Source: Desertimonas sp963786985 (GTDB lineage Bacteria > Actinomycetota > Acidimicrobiia > Acidimicrobiales > Ilumatobacteraceae). Taken from it: a stretch of DNA of 64,000 nucleotides. The translations under genes were made by a program, and so were the position numbers. The stretch covers positions 99,105 through 163,104 of the forward strand of contig CAWBBL010000017.1 of NCBI GenBank assembly GCA_963786985.1, read 5' to 3'. Positions 18,084 through 27,040 of this stretch are shown in pieces (positions within the stretch are counted from its first letter, which is position 1; every line of letters starts with the position of its first letter). The notes below the pieces were generated by a model that saw only the letters and a list, made by a program, of their open reading frames with translations, was not told the DNA's origin and did not search any database.

Positions 18084-19631
18084 GTGCCGATCAGCACCGC
18101 CGAGCTGGTCGCCGGGACGGCGACATCCGCCGAACTGAGCCGCGCCCACGAACCGAACCGTCGCGCCACCGGATCCCCGACGACCCGGCGACGAGTTCCC
18201 ACCGCCGTCATCGGGTTGATCGGTGTGGTGATCGCCTTCATCGGGATCACGGCGATGTTCGCGTTCGAGCAAGCGCCGTTCTACGACTCGGACGAGAAGG
18301 CCCACCTCGGCTACGCCCACGAGATCGCCGACTTCCGGCTGCCCGAGATCGACCGCCAGCCGGACGTACCCGACAGCGCCAGACAGTGGCAGACGGAGCG
18401 GGCGACGGCGCGCACTGCACGGCACACCGGGGTATGGGTGGCCAACCACCCACCACTGCACTACGTCATGACGGCGCCACTGATCTGGTTCGCCGAGGCG
18501 ACCGATCGGCCCGACGGCGGTCTGCTGCTGATGCGGTTCGCCAACCTCGCGTTGGCTGCCGTCGGGGTGTGCTTCACGTATCTGCTGGGTACTGAGCTCG
18601 GCGGCGGTAAACGTCGCATCGGCCTGGCGGCGGCGGCGATCGTCGCACTCGTGCCCCAGGGGCACACGTACTTCTCCCGGGGGCTCAACGACGGACTCGC
18701 GTTCGCCGCCGGTACCGCGCTGCTGTGGGCGGGAGTGCGATGTCTCCGTCGGCCAACCGATCGCCGGGACCTGGTCATCCTCGGTGTCACCGCGGCGGTC
18801 GCGGCTGGCGCACGGACGGCGACGATGCTCCTCGCCGTGGTGGTCGTCGGTGCCGTTGCGGCAAACCGTCTCGCGGCCGTTCCCGGTGAACCGTGGCGCC
18901 AGCGCGTGCGCGGCGCGACCACGGTGGCGGCGTTCGGCCTTGTTCCGGCGGTGGTGTTGTTCGGGTGGTTCTACGTTCGGATCCAGCTGCTCTACGGCGA
19001 CGTCGGAGCGTCGGCGTTCCTGCTCGACTACTTCGGACGTGTCCCCCGGGGGTCGGCGTTCGACGTCTTGAAGTCCGGTCGAATGTGGTCGCATCTCTAC
19101 CATCGGTTGACCTCCACGGCCCCGTTGTCGTGGGCCTGGCCACGGTTCGCCAACGTCGTGGCTGTCGTCGCCGTCGCCGGGCTGGTCCTGGTCGTCGTAC
19201 GGACACGTTCGGCGATCACGCGCCGCTCGATTGCCTTGTGTCTGGTGGCCATCGCGCTGATCGTCGCCACTGTCGCTCAGCACATCGCAGGCGGTGGCAA
19301 TCCGTACCCGCGCTACCTGTTCCCCGTGCTCGGAGTCGCCGCGGCCCTCGTCGCGCTGGCCTTCGATCGCCTGCTGCCGCGAGTGCTTCCGGCGGCGCTC
19401 GTCGCCGTCATGGCCTGGTGGGCGATTCGCCAGATGCCGATCGGGGTCGATCCGGCGTGGGCCCGACGACCCCGCGATCGTGGTGCAGTACCTCCTCCGG
19501 CGTTGCGGACGCTTCCGGTCGGTGATGGCTGGCGGATGGTCGCCGCCGGGCTGATCGGGGCCGGGGCACTCGTCGTCGTCGTCGCTTGTTGTGTCGGCCT
19601 CGCGCGGTGGAGGCGACCAACCGTGCCGTAG
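18084..19631 (+). CDS. Polytopic membrane protein, DUF2142/GT39-like (first of two paralogues)
   Basis: The 515-aa protein has about ten transmembrane segments. A first large extracytoplasmic loop contains DSDEKAHLGYAHEIADFRLP and ends VWVANHPPLHYVMTAPLIW. The acidic D-E pair after the first membrane segment and the NHPPLHY motif resemble GT-C type glycosyltransferases and DUF2142 proteins that use polyprenyl-linked sugars. It is clearly related to the gene at 24388-25881. The start is uncertain: GTG 18084 directly follows a TACCGT hexamer. It sits 43 bases after trpA and 13 bases before a sulfatase-like membrane protein, so a role in envelope glycan assembly is plausible. Confidence 0.75.
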   Translation: MPISTAELVAGTATSAELSRAHEPNRRATGSPTTRRRVPTAVIGLIGVVIAFIGITAMFAFEQAPFYDSDEKAHLGYAHEIADFRLPEIDRQPDVPDSARQWQTERATARTARHTGVWVANHPPLHYVMTAPLIWFAEATDRPDGGLLLMRFANLALAAVGVCFTYLLGTELGGGKRRIGLAAAAIVALVPQGHTYFSRGLNDGLAFAAGTALLWAGVRCLRRPTDRRDLVILGVTAAVAAGARTATMLLAVVVVGAVAANRLAAVPGEPWRQRVRGATTVAAFGLVPAVVLFGWFYVRIQLLYGDVGASAFLLDYFGRVPRGSAFDVLKSGRMWSHLYHRLTSTAPLSWAWPRFANVVAVVAVAGLVLVVVRTRSAITRRSIALCLVAIALIVATVAQHIAGGGNPYPRYLFPVLGVAAALVALAFDRLLPRVLPAALVAVMAWWAIRQMPIGVDPAWARRPRDRGAVPPPALRTLPVGDGWRMVAAGLIGAGALVVVVACCVGLARWRRPTVP

Positions 19632-19644
19632 AGTCCGGCATCCG

Positions 19645-21684
19645 ATGGCCACGGAGCTGCGCACACGATCGCTCGTCGTCCTCGGATTGAGCAGCCTGGC
19701 CGTGGCCCAGCCGCTTCTCGACCTGTTCGGCCGCAACCCGGAGTTCTTCGTCGCCGGGAACTACAGCACCGCCCAGATCATCTGGTTCGCCGTGCTGATC
19801 ACGCTGGTGCCGCCACTCGTCGGCATCACCGCAATTGTCGCGGCCACGATGATCAACCGGCGCGCCGGGACGATCGTCTACGGCGCCGTCGTGGCCATCC
19901 TCGGTGCCGCGTTCGTCCTTGCCGTGCTGCGGACGATCGGTGTCGATCCTGTTGTCCTCGTCGTCGCCGTGGCGCTGGCCGGGGGAGTGGCGGCCGTCGT
20001 GTTGGCAGTGCGCACACACGCCGGGCGTCTGCTGCTGTCGTACCTTGCCGTCGCCAACATCGCCTTCGTCGCGATGTTCCTGTTCGCCAGCCCGACCGCC
20101 AAGCTGATCGCCGGCGGCGGCAGCGGTGACCTCGGAGACGTGACGGTTCCCGAGCCGGCCGGGCCGGTCGTCGTGATCGTTCTCGACGAGTTCCCCGCGG
20201 CGACGATCATGCGTCCCGACGGGACGATCAACAGCGATCGGTTCCCGGGGTTCGCCGAACTGGCGTCGGTGAGCACCTGGTTCCGCAACGCGTCGAGTCA
20301 GTACAACCTCACTCATCGGGCCGTGCCCTCGCTCCTCGATGGTCGCCTGTCCGAGGGCGACGAGCTGCCGACCTACCGCGATCACCCGCGCAACCTGTTC
20401 ACGTTGCTCGGTGGGGAGGTCCCCGTGCACAGCTACGAATCGGTGACGTCGCTGTGCCCGCCGGATCTGTGCTCCGACGCGGCGCCGCAACCGTTGAGCC
20501 AGGCGATCGAGGACGCCTCGATCGTGTACGGCCACCGGGTTCTCCCCGCCGCGTTGCGTGATGGCCTGCCGGCGATCGACAACTCGTGGGGGGCCTACGG
20601 CGTCCAGGAGGATGGCGGCGGCGACAACTACATCCGCGATGCCTACTCCCGGTGGTTGGGGCTCGGTGCCGACGAGCGCAGTCCGCTCGGCCAGGCTGCC
20701 GTGCTCAGCGAGCGCACGACATCGATCACCGCCGAACCAGCACTCCACTTCGTCCACGTCGCCGTACCGCACCGGCCGTGGGTTCTTGCACCGAGCGGCT
20801 ACGCCACCTCGTTCGCCCCAGAGCTGATTCGCGACCCCGCCGACCCGCGCTACGACTTCGAGAACCGGATGGAGTTCCAGCTGCACAGCATGCAGGTCGG
20901 CGCCGTCGACACGCTGATCACCGATCTGCTCGACCACCTGCGCCAATTGCCGAACTGGGATGAGACGCTGCTCGTGGTGACATCGGACCACGGCTCCAAC
21001 CTCACGCCCCCGGATCTCGGGCGGATGCGCATCACCGACGCCAACCGCGAGGAGGCCTTTCGGGTGCCGTTGTTCGTCAAGGCGCCGGGGCAGACGAGTG
21101 GGGAGGTCCGTGACGACAGCGCGCAGGTGATCGACGTCCTGCCGTCGATCGTCGACCTCCTCGAGGCCGACGTCGACTGGGACTTCGACGGGCACTCGCT
21201 GTTCGACGGCTCCGCGCCGACGGTCGAGCCGAAGGTCTCGACGGATGTCGCTGCGGCCCTGGACATCGCCGTCCGGCGCAGCGAAGAGTTCCCGTTTGGC
21301 GAAGATTGGATCGGGCTCGCGGCGGTTGGCGCCAACGGTGACCTCGTCGGGCGGGACGTCGCCGAGTTCACGGTCGGGGCGGAGAGCGACTTCACGTCGA
21401 CGATCGACCAGCGCGCCCAGTTCGCCGACTTGCCGACCGCCGACGGCGAGATGCCGTTCGTCGTGTCAGGCACGGTCGACGGGCCGCAACAGCCACCCGA
21501 ACTCGTGGTTGCCGTCAACGGCCGGCTCGCCGGGGTGCTGGGGGGTTTCGTCCCCGAGGGCGAAGGCTGGACGTTCATCGGCTATCTCGCTGACCTCTAT
21601 CGTCCGGGAGACAACGACGTGACGGTCTACGAGGTTGCGCGGAGCGAGAGCGACGTCGCGTTGCGTCCGGTCGGCGAACGCTGA
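19645..21684 (+). CDS. Membrane-anchored sulfatase/phosphatase-superfamily protein
   Basis: The protein is about 679 aa from ATG 19645. Roughly five transmembrane segments occupy the first 155 residues. An extracytoplasmic alkaline-phosphatase-superfamily domain follows, with VVVIVLDEFPAATIM (metal-binding Asp), NLTHRAVPSLLDG, HFVHVAVPHRPWVL and LLVVTSDHGSN (metal-binding Asp and His). LTA-synthase-like and phosphoethanolamine-transferase-like enzymes share this plan. The last 120 residues look like a beta-rich carbohydrate-type domain (NGRLAGVLGGFVPEGEGW). The substrate is unknown. It abuts the convergent methyltransferase gene with no spacer. Confidence 0.8.
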   Translation: MATELRTRSLVVLGLSSLAVAQPLLDLFGRNPEFFVAGNYSTAQIIWFAVLITLVPPLVGITAIVAATMINRRAGTIVYGAVVAILGAAFVLAVLRTIGVDPVVLVVAVALAGGVAAVVLAVRTHAGRLLLSYLAVANIAFVAMFLFASPTAKLIAGGGSGDLGDVTVPEPAGPVVVIVLDEFPAATIMRPDGTINSDRFPGFAELASVSTWFRNASSQYNLTHRAVPSLLDGRLSEGDELPTYRDHPRNLFTLLGGEVPVHSYESVTSLCPPDLCSDAAPQPLSQAIEDASIVYGHRVLPAALRDGLPAIDNSWGAYGVQEDGGGDNYIRDAYSRWLGLGADERSPLGQAAVLSERTTSITAEPALHFVHVAVPHRPWVLAPSGYATSFAPELIRDPADPRYDFENRMEFQLHSMQVGAVDTLITDLLDHLRQLPNWDETLLVVTSDHGSNLTPPDLGRMRITDANREEAFRVPLFVKAPGQTSGEVRDDSAQVIDVLPSIVDLLEADVDWDFDGHSLFDGSAPTVEPKVSTDVAAALDIAVRRSEEFPFGEDWIGLAAVGANGDLVGRDVAEFTVGAESDFTSTIDQRAQFADLPTADGEMPFVVSGTVDGPQQPPELVVAVNGRLAGVLGGFVPEGEGWTFIGYLADLYRPGDNDVTVYEVARSESDVALRPVGER

Positions 21685-23118
21685 TCAGCGGCGCGGGCGG
21701 CAGCGGTAGACCGTGCGCGACCCACTGGGCAGCGACTGGCGCTCGTCAATGACGAAACGCTGTTCGACAGCGCGTTCCCAGTTGTCCACGTCGTAGGCGT
21801 CGAACAGCCCGGCCCGCTTGCGGGCCAGCAGGCGCGTGGCCATCACGTCGTCGCGATGAGGGAACTCGACCACGACGGGGGCGCCGAAGTCGGCGAGCAG
21901 GGCGACGATCTCGTCGAGCGGCACGTTGTTGGTCAGGGCGAGGTGGTGGACGACGGCCAGGCAGAGCACGAGGTCGGGCCGCACCCGGTCGACGAACGAC
22001 GGACGTTCGCGAGACCGCCAGCCGAGCGCCGGTGACGGGTCGGCGAGGTCGATGACGAGCGGCAGGATCCGACGATCGCCCTGTTCCCGGAGCTGACGGT
22101 AGAGGCGGTCGACGACGAGGTGGTCGGAGTCGACGGCGATCACGGAGCGGGCGCCGGCTTCGAGGGCGACGCGCGAGAAGTGGCCGTCGTTGGCGCCGAG
22201 ATCGAGCACGGTGTTCGGCTGGCTGACGGTGGCGACCGTCGAGCTGACGAACGCCGCCTTGGCCTCGAGGTCGCGGTCCGTGTAGTGGCCACGGTCGCCG
22301 TACTCAGACCAGGTCGAATCGTGCTGCTTCCACGACAGCCGGTCGACGGCCTTCGCGAGGTTGGCGAGTTGGGCATCGATCAGCGCCGGCCCGAAGCCGG
22401 CCCGCTTCAGTTCGGCGCGCACGTCCCGCTCGCGATCGGCGTCGGCGTACTTGCGTTCGGCGCGGGCGTGCAACCGGACGTGGGTGAAGATCCCCTTGTG
22501 GAAGTGGCCTCGTTTGCCGATGATCGCCGCCGCTACGCCGGGGGTGATCCCGTCGATGCTGCCGCGGAGCAACGGCTGGAACGGCACGTCACACAACGCC
22601 TGGATGTACAACGGATTGAGGAACAGTTCGCAGAACTGGCGATAGCCCGCCCATGGTTCGCCGTTGCGCAGCTTCTCGAACGAGCCGACGTCGATGAACA
22701 CCGGCCTGCTCCCGACGAACTGCACGTTGTAAGCGCTGGCATCCTTGGTGATCAGCGACTCGGCGAGCGCTCGACGGGTCAACGTCAACTGCAGCCGGGC
22801 GGCATCGCGCAGCATCTCGAACGACCATTCGTAGGGATACGACAACACGCCGATCCTGGTGTGGCGAAGCACAGCCGCCCATTCGCCGGGGATCGGGGCG
22901 CCGTCGACGACGCGCTCGGTGCCGATGATGTCGCCGCGATCGAGCGCCTCGGCGAAGAACTTGGACGAGGCCAGCGTCTCGTAGTCGGCGAGCGCCGTGG
23001 GTGTGAGACCGCGCCATACGGTGTCGTCGTCGACGAACACCCGCGAGAGCGGATCACGGAACGACCCCGCGTCGGGTCGCCCGGTCACACTGCTGGTTGG
23101 CGACTCGCCTGGGGTCAC
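21685..23118 (-). CDS. Class I SAM-dependent methyltransferase with N-terminal extension
   Basis: The 477-aa protein has a SAM-binding motif I TVLDLGANDGHFSRVALEAG around residue 305, then VIAVDSDHLVVDRLY and DLVLCLAVVHHLALTNNVPL. The N-terminal 280 residues (SYPYEWSFEMLRDAARLQL, AYNVQFVGSRPVFIDVGSFE) match a conserved extension found in methyltransferases of envelope and nodulation-type clusters. The stop lies one base from that of the sulfatase-like gene. Its ATG overlaps the stop of a small membrane protein gene by four bases. Its acceptor is unknown, probably a sugar or lipid of the envelope. Confidence 0.85.
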   Translation of the reverse strand: MTPGESPTSSVTGRPDAGSFRDPLSRVFVDDDTVWRGLTPTALADYETLASSKFFAEALDRGDIIGTERVVDGAPIPGEWAAVLRHTRIGVLSYPYEWSFEMLRDAARLQLTLTRRALAESLITKDASAYNVQFVGSRPVFIDVGSFEKLRNGEPWAGYRQFCELFLNPLYIQALCDVPFQPLLRGSIDGITPGVAAAIIGKRGHFHKGIFTHVRLHARAERKYADADRERDVRAELKRAGFGPALIDAQLANLAKAVDRLSWKQHDSTWSEYGDRGHYTDRDLEAKAAFVSSTVATVSQPNTVLDLGANDGHFSRVALEAGARSVIAVDSDHLVVDRLYRQLREQGDRRILPLVIDLADPSPALGWRSRERPSFVDRVRPDLVLCLAVVHHLALTNNVPLDEIVALLADFGAPVVVEFPHRDDVMATRLLARKRAGLFDAYDVDNWERAVEQRFVIDERQSLPSGSRTVYRCRPRR

Positions 23119-23297
23119 TCCTCGTCTTCGCCGAGAAGTTCGGCGCGTGCTTCTTCGGCCCGGGCCCGATGCTTCTTCGAGAACACGCCGGCGATGCGGT
23201 TCCCGTAGACCCGCATCAGCACGCCGAATCCGGCCATTCCGCCGGCGAACGCAGCAGCGATCATGCTCCCGGTTCCCGGGTCGAGGTAGCTCAGCAT
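23115..23297 (-). CDS. Small conserved membrane protein (YLDPGTGS type)
   Basis: This is a 60-aa protein beginning MLSYLDPGTGSMIAAAFAGG, with one transmembrane helix followed by a basic, helical tail (FSKKHRARAEEARAELLG). Small proteins with the same YLDPGTGS start recur next to methyltransferases and sulfatase-like membrane proteins in envelope clusters; this is family knowledge, not something the window proves. It is coupled to the methyltransferase by an ATGA overlap. An upstream start 69 bases away is less likely. It may anchor or regulate the methyltransferase. Confidence 0.7.
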   Translation of the reverse strand: MLSYLDPGTGSMIAAAFAGGMAGFGVLMRVYGNRIAGVFSKKHRARAEEARAELLGEDEE

Positions 23298-23375
23298 CCT
23301 GCCGAGGTTAGCCGATGGACATGTTGGGAACCCCGTCGGGCCATTTGTCGGCAACGCTACGTTCATGTTCGACCG

Positions 23376-23445
23376 GCGCCGACCCGGGCGGCTGGCGATT
23401 CATTGGTCGATTTCCGGACGCCGAACGTCGTCACAGCGACCAAAG
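23376..23445. repeat. Dispersed hairpin element, copy B
   Basis: About 80 percent identical to 5432-5500 by eye, including the exact blocks CGATTCATTGGTCGA and AACGTCGTCACAGCGACCA. The outer arms TTGGTCG and CGACCAA form a perfect inverted repeat, while the inner stem is weaker than in copy A. It lies in the divergent region between the small membrane protein gene and the peroxiredoxin gene, so it cannot simply be a terminator. Confidence 0.55.
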
Positions 23446-23510
23446 ATCGTGACCGGTGTCGCTCGGCCGACCGCCCCATCGCCGCCGGGAGCGCCAGGTA
23501 TGGTCGTCGC

Positions 23511-23957
23511 ATGCTGCAGCCCGGTGACAAGGCCCCCGACTTCGAGCTCCTCGACCAGAACGAGAACACGGTGAGGTTGTCCGACCTGCGCGGTCACAAG
23601 GTGCTCGTGTACTTCTACCCGAAGGCCGACACGCCCGGGTGCACGACGCAGGCATGTGGGCTCAACGAGGTCCTCGCCGACGTCGGTGACACGGTGATCC
23701 TCGGGGTCAGCCCGGACAAGCCGCCCAAGCAGCTCAAGTTCGCCCAGAAGTACGGGCTCGGGTTCCAGCTCCTCTCCGACACCGACCATGGCACCGCCGA
23801 AGCGTTCGACGTGTGGAAGGAAAAGAGCATGTACGGCCGCAAGTACCTGGGCATCGAGCGCTCGGCCTTCCTGATCGACGAGCACGGCAAGGTCGCCAAC
23901 GCGTGGTACAAGGTGAGCCCCGCCGACACCCCGAAGAACTTGCTCGCCGCGTTGTGA
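23511..23957 (+). CDS. bcp: Thioredoxin-dependent peroxiredoxin, BCP/PrxQ type
   Basis: The 148-aa protein has LQPGDKAPDFELLDQNENTV, the peroxidatic motif YFYPKADTPGCTTQACGLNE (active Cys in PGCTTQAC, with a second Cys five residues on as in PrxQ), and VILGVSPDKPPKQLKFAQKY. It reduces peroxides and alkyl hydroperoxides using thioredoxin. A TATGGT hexamer lies six bases before the ATG. The stop overlaps the GTG start of fabZ. Confidence 0.93.
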   Translation: MLQPGDKAPDFELLDQNENTVRLSDLRGHKVLVYFYPKADTPGCTTQACGLNEVLADVGDTVILGVSPDKPPKQLKFAQKYGLGFQLLSDTDHGTAEAFDVWKEKSMYGRKYLGIERSAFLIDEHGKVANAWYKVSPADTPKNLLAAL

Positions 23958-24391
23958 TCGCGCTGCCGCAGCCGGCCGACGTCCTACCGCACCGGCCGCC
24001 GTTCCTGTTCGTCGATGAGCTCACCCGGCTCGAGCCGGGGACCGCGGCCGCCGGCACGTGGACGTTGACCGGCGACGAGTGGTTCTTCCCCGGACACTTC
24101 CCCGGTCGGCCGACGCTGCCGGGCGTGTTGATGTGCGAGGCGATTGCCCAAGTGGGAGCGATCGCCGTGCTCACCGACGAACGGTTCTCCGGCAAACTGC
24201 CGTTGTTCGGTGGCCTCGACAGGGCGCGCTTCCGCCGCCAAGTCACGCCGGGTGACACGCTGTGGCTCGACGTCGAGTTGGCCCGCATGTCGGCGCGAGC
24301 CGGCAAGGGCTCCGGCCGGGCACTCGTCGGCAGCTCCGACGGGGAGCTCGCCTGCTCGTGCGAGCTGCTCTTCGTCGTCGTCGACGCGTGA
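23954..24391 (+). CDS. fabZ: 3-hydroxyacyl-ACP dehydratase, FabZ type
   Basis: The 145-aa hot-dog-fold protein has ADVLPHRPPFLFVDEL, the catalytic His in FFPGHFPGRPTLPGVL, and the catalytic Glu in MCEAIAQVGAIAVL. GGLDRARFRRQVTPGDTL follows the FabZ pattern. It dehydrates 3-hydroxyacyl-ACP in fatty acid elongation. The GTG start (23954) overlaps the bcp stop, and its own stop overlaps the GTG of the next membrane protein. It is separate from the minus-strand fab cluster that ends 1.5 kb downstream. Confidence 0.9.
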   Translation: MIALPQPADVLPHRPPFLFVDELTRLEPGTAAAGTWTLTGDEWFFPGHFPGRPTLPGVLMCEAIAQVGAIAVLTDERFSGKLPLFGGLDRARFRRQVTPGDTLWLDVELARMSARAGKGSGRALVGSSDGELACSCELLFVVVDA

Positions 24392-25881
24392 GCGTCGCCG
24401 GCCTCGTTTCGCGTCACTCGGTTCGCATCGGCCTCGCCGGAGCGGTCGTCGTCTTCGTCGGCATCGCCATGCTGTTCGCGTTCGAGCAGCCGCCGTTCGT
24501 GGCTCCCGACGAGACAGCGCACGTCGGCTATGCCCAAGAGATTGCCCGGTTCGATCTCCCCGAGATCACCGCGTTCCCCGACGTTCCCGCCAGTGCCACT
24601 CAGTGGCAGGCGGAGCGCGAGTCCGGTCGCGGCGACCGCTATCGCGCTGTCTGGGTCGCCAACCATCCTCCGTTGCACTACGTCGCCACGGCACCGCTGA
24701 TCTGGCTGTCGAACGCCCTCAACCGCCCCGACGGCGGGCTCCTGCTGCTGCGCTTGGCGAACATCGCGTTCGCCGCAGTGGGTGTCGGAGCTACCTATCT
24801 CCTGGGCCGCGATCTCAGCGGCGGAATTCGACGGATCGGCGTCGCCGCGGCGGCGATCGCCGCTCTCGCTCCGCAGGGGCACACGTTGTTCTCCCAGGCG
24901 ATGAACGACGGTCTCGGCTTCGCCGCGGGGACGGCGATGGTGTGGGCCGGCGTGCGGTGCATCGGAACGAGTCCAGGACGCTTCGAGCGTCGGGACCTCG
25001 TGCTCCTCGGGGCGGCGGCCGCGGTGTGCGCCGGGGCGCGCAGCGCGACCCTTGCCGTTGCCGTCGTTGTCGTCGTCTGGGTGGCTGTCGCCCGCCTGCG
25101 CACCGTCGATGGTTCAGTCGGCACCCGCCTGGCCGCGGCGGCGCAGGTCGCGGCGTTCGGGCTCGTCCCACCGGTTGCGCTGTTCGGCTGGCACTACCTG
25201 CGCAACGATCGGCTGTACGGCGACTTCGCCGGATCAGAGTTCCTCCTCGATCGCTTCGGCCGACGTCCCCGTGGGTCCCTGCTCGACATCCTCACCCGGG
25301 GGGACCTGTGGATCGACCTCTACCACATGTTGATGTCGCCATCGCCGCTGTTGCCGATCAGGGCGCCGTTGCTCAACCTCGCCTTGCTCCTCGCCGCCAT
25401 GGGAGTCGTCGTGGTGGCGATCACGGGGCGCGCCGGCGACGTCGTGCGGCGCGGCGTCCATGGCATCGTCACCCGCCCGGCGCTGGCGCTGAGCGTCGCT
25501 GTCGTCTTCGTCGTCATCGTCACCGTCGCCCAACATGTGTCCGGGGGAGGGAGCCGCTACGCCCGCTACTTGCTTCCGGCGCTCGGAGTCGGTGCGGCTC
25601 TCGTGGCCCTCGGACTCGATCGTCTGTGGCCGCGGATTCTCCCGGCGATCACCGTTGTGCTGATGGGATGGTGGGCGCTGCGCAACGTTCCATCCGGAGT
25701 CGATCCGGCCGCTGTTCGCAGACCGCGTGACCGGGGCCAACGGATGCCGGAACTGCTCCAGGTGCTCCCGGCGAGCCCGTGGTTGCGCACAGCAGCGGGC
25801 GTGGTCATCGCCCTCGGAGCGGTCGCCGTAGCCGTGTCACTCGTCGAGGGCGTCGCCCGTCGACTCAGGCCGGAGCGATGA
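24388..25881 (+). CDS. Polytopic membrane protein, DUF2142/GT39-like (second paralogue)
   Basis: The 497-aa protein has about ten transmembrane helices. It shares with 18084-19631 the motifs FAFEQPPF, DETAHVGYAQEIARFDLPEI, VWVANHPPLHYVATAPLIW, NRPDGGLLLLRLAN and PQGHTLFSQAMNDGL. The two are clear paralogues. The acidic D-E pair in the first loop suggests a GT-C-like glycosyltransferase using a lipid-linked sugar; this is inference. The GTG start overlaps the fabZ stop by four bases. Its 3' end overlaps the convergent fabF by 17 bases. Confidence 0.75.
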   Translation: MSVAGLVSRHSVRIGLAGAVVVFVGIAMLFAFEQPPFVAPDETAHVGYAQEIARFDLPEITAFPDVPASATQWQAERESGRGDRYRAVWVANHPPLHYVATAPLIWLSNALNRPDGGLLLLRLANIAFAAVGVGATYLLGRDLSGGIRRIGVAAAAIAALAPQGHTLFSQAMNDGLGFAAGTAMVWAGVRCIGTSPGRFERRDLVLLGAAAAVCAGARSATLAVAVVVVVWVAVARLRTVDGSVGTRLAAAAQVAAFGLVPPVALFGWHYLRNDRLYGDFAGSEFLLDRFGRRPRGSLLDILTRGDLWIDLYHMLMSPSPLLPIRAPLLNLALLLAAMGVVVVAITGRAGDVVRRGVHGIVTRPALALSVAVVFVVIVTVAQHVSGGGSRYARYLLPALGVGAALVALGLDRLWPRILPAITVVLMGWWALRNVPSGVDPAAVRRPRDRGQRMPELLQVLPASPWLRTAAGVVIALGAVAVAVSLVEGVARRLRPER

Positions 25882-27040
25882 TCACGCTGCCGTTGTGTCC
25901 GCCGAACCCAAAGTTGTTGGAGATCGTCGGTCCGGGCTCCCACGGTCGCGGCGCACCGATGACGACGTCGATGTCGAGGTCGACGTCGACGGTGTTGGCG
26001 GTCGGCGGGATCATCCGGTGCTGGAACGACAGGACCACGGCCGCCGCCTCGAGTGCCCCGGCGGCGCCGAGGGCGTGTCCGGTGACACCCTTGATCGACG
26101 TCACCGGCGGGCCGGACTCACCGAACACCTTGCGCACGGCTTCCGCCTCGGCCGCGTCGTTGAGCGGCGTCGACGTCCCGTGAGCGTTGATCTGGCGGAC
26201 GTCGGCCGCCTCCAGGCCAGCGTCCTCGAGGGCCAGCTTCATGCACACGATGGCCCCCGCGCCGCCGGGTGACGGGGCGGTGATGTGGTGGGCGTCGGCG
26301 TTGCTCGCCGCCCCGACGATCTCGGCGACGATCGTGGCGCCACGGTGGGTGGCGTGATCCCACTCCTCGAGCACGAGGACGGCGGCGCCTTCACCCATGA
26401 CGAACCCGTCGCGGGCCACGTCGAACGGTCGGGACACGCCGGAGGTCGACAGCGCGGTCATGTTGGCGAACCCGGCGAGCGATGTCACCGTCGCCGGCGC
26501 CTCGGCACCTCCGGTGACGACGGCGTCGCAGCGGTCCCAGGCGATGAGTCGGGCGGCGTTGCCGATGGCGTGGGTGCCGGCGGCGCACGCCGTGCAGATC
26601 GTTTCGTTGGGGCCTTGCAGGCCGTAGCGCATCGAGATCGCGGCCCCACTGGCGTTGGCCATCATCATCGGGACGAGGAACGGCGAGACACGCCGTTCGC
26701 CCTTCTCGATGCGTACATCGACCTGTTCCTCGAGGGTCTCGAGACCGCCGATCCCGGTGCCGAAGACGGTGCCGAAACGAGCGGGGTCGACACCGACGTC
26801 CCCGGCGGCCTGCATCGCCTCGGCGGCCGCAGCCATGGCGAATTGCTCGACGCGGTCGGCGCGACGCGCCTCCTTGGGGTTGGCGTACCAGGGGGACGGG
26901 TCCCAGCCGGCCAAGCGGACCGATCTGCCGGACGTGATCCCCGGTCCGAGCAGGCCGTCCCAGAACGCGTCCACGCCGACCCCGCACGGCGCGACGACGC
27001 CGAGGCCCGTGACAGCGACGCGACGCCCGCGACCGTCCAT
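25865..27040 (-). CDS. fabF: 3-oxoacyl-ACP synthase II
   Basis: The 391-aa ketosynthase has the nucleophile Cys in ETICTACAAGTHAIGNAARL and the two catalytic His in INAHGTSTPLNDAAE and KGVTGHALGAAGALEA. NNFGFGGHNGSVI closes the active site. It elongates acyl-ACP with malonyl-ACP. It is the last gene of fabD-fabH-fabG-acpP-fabF, and its ATG overlaps the acpP stop by one base. Confidence 0.95.
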   Translation of the reverse strand: MDGRGRRVAVTGLGVVAPCGVGVDAFWDGLLGPGITSGRSVRLAGWDPSPWYANPKEARRADRVEQFAMAAAAEAMQAAGDVGVDPARFGTVFGTGIGGLETLEEQVDVRIEKGERRVSPFLVPMMMANASGAAISMRYGLQGPNETICTACAAGTHAIGNAARLIAWDRCDAVVTGGAEAPATVTSLAGFANMTALSTSGVSRPFDVARDGFVMGEGAAVLVLEEWDHATHRGATIVAEIVGAASNADAHHITAPSPGGAGAIVCMKLALEDAGLEAADVRQINAHGTSTPLNDAAEAEAVRKVFGESGPPVTSIKGVTGHALGAAGALEAAAVVLSFQHRMIPPTANTVDVDLDIDVVIGAPRPWEPGPTISNNFGFGGHNGSVIIAPA

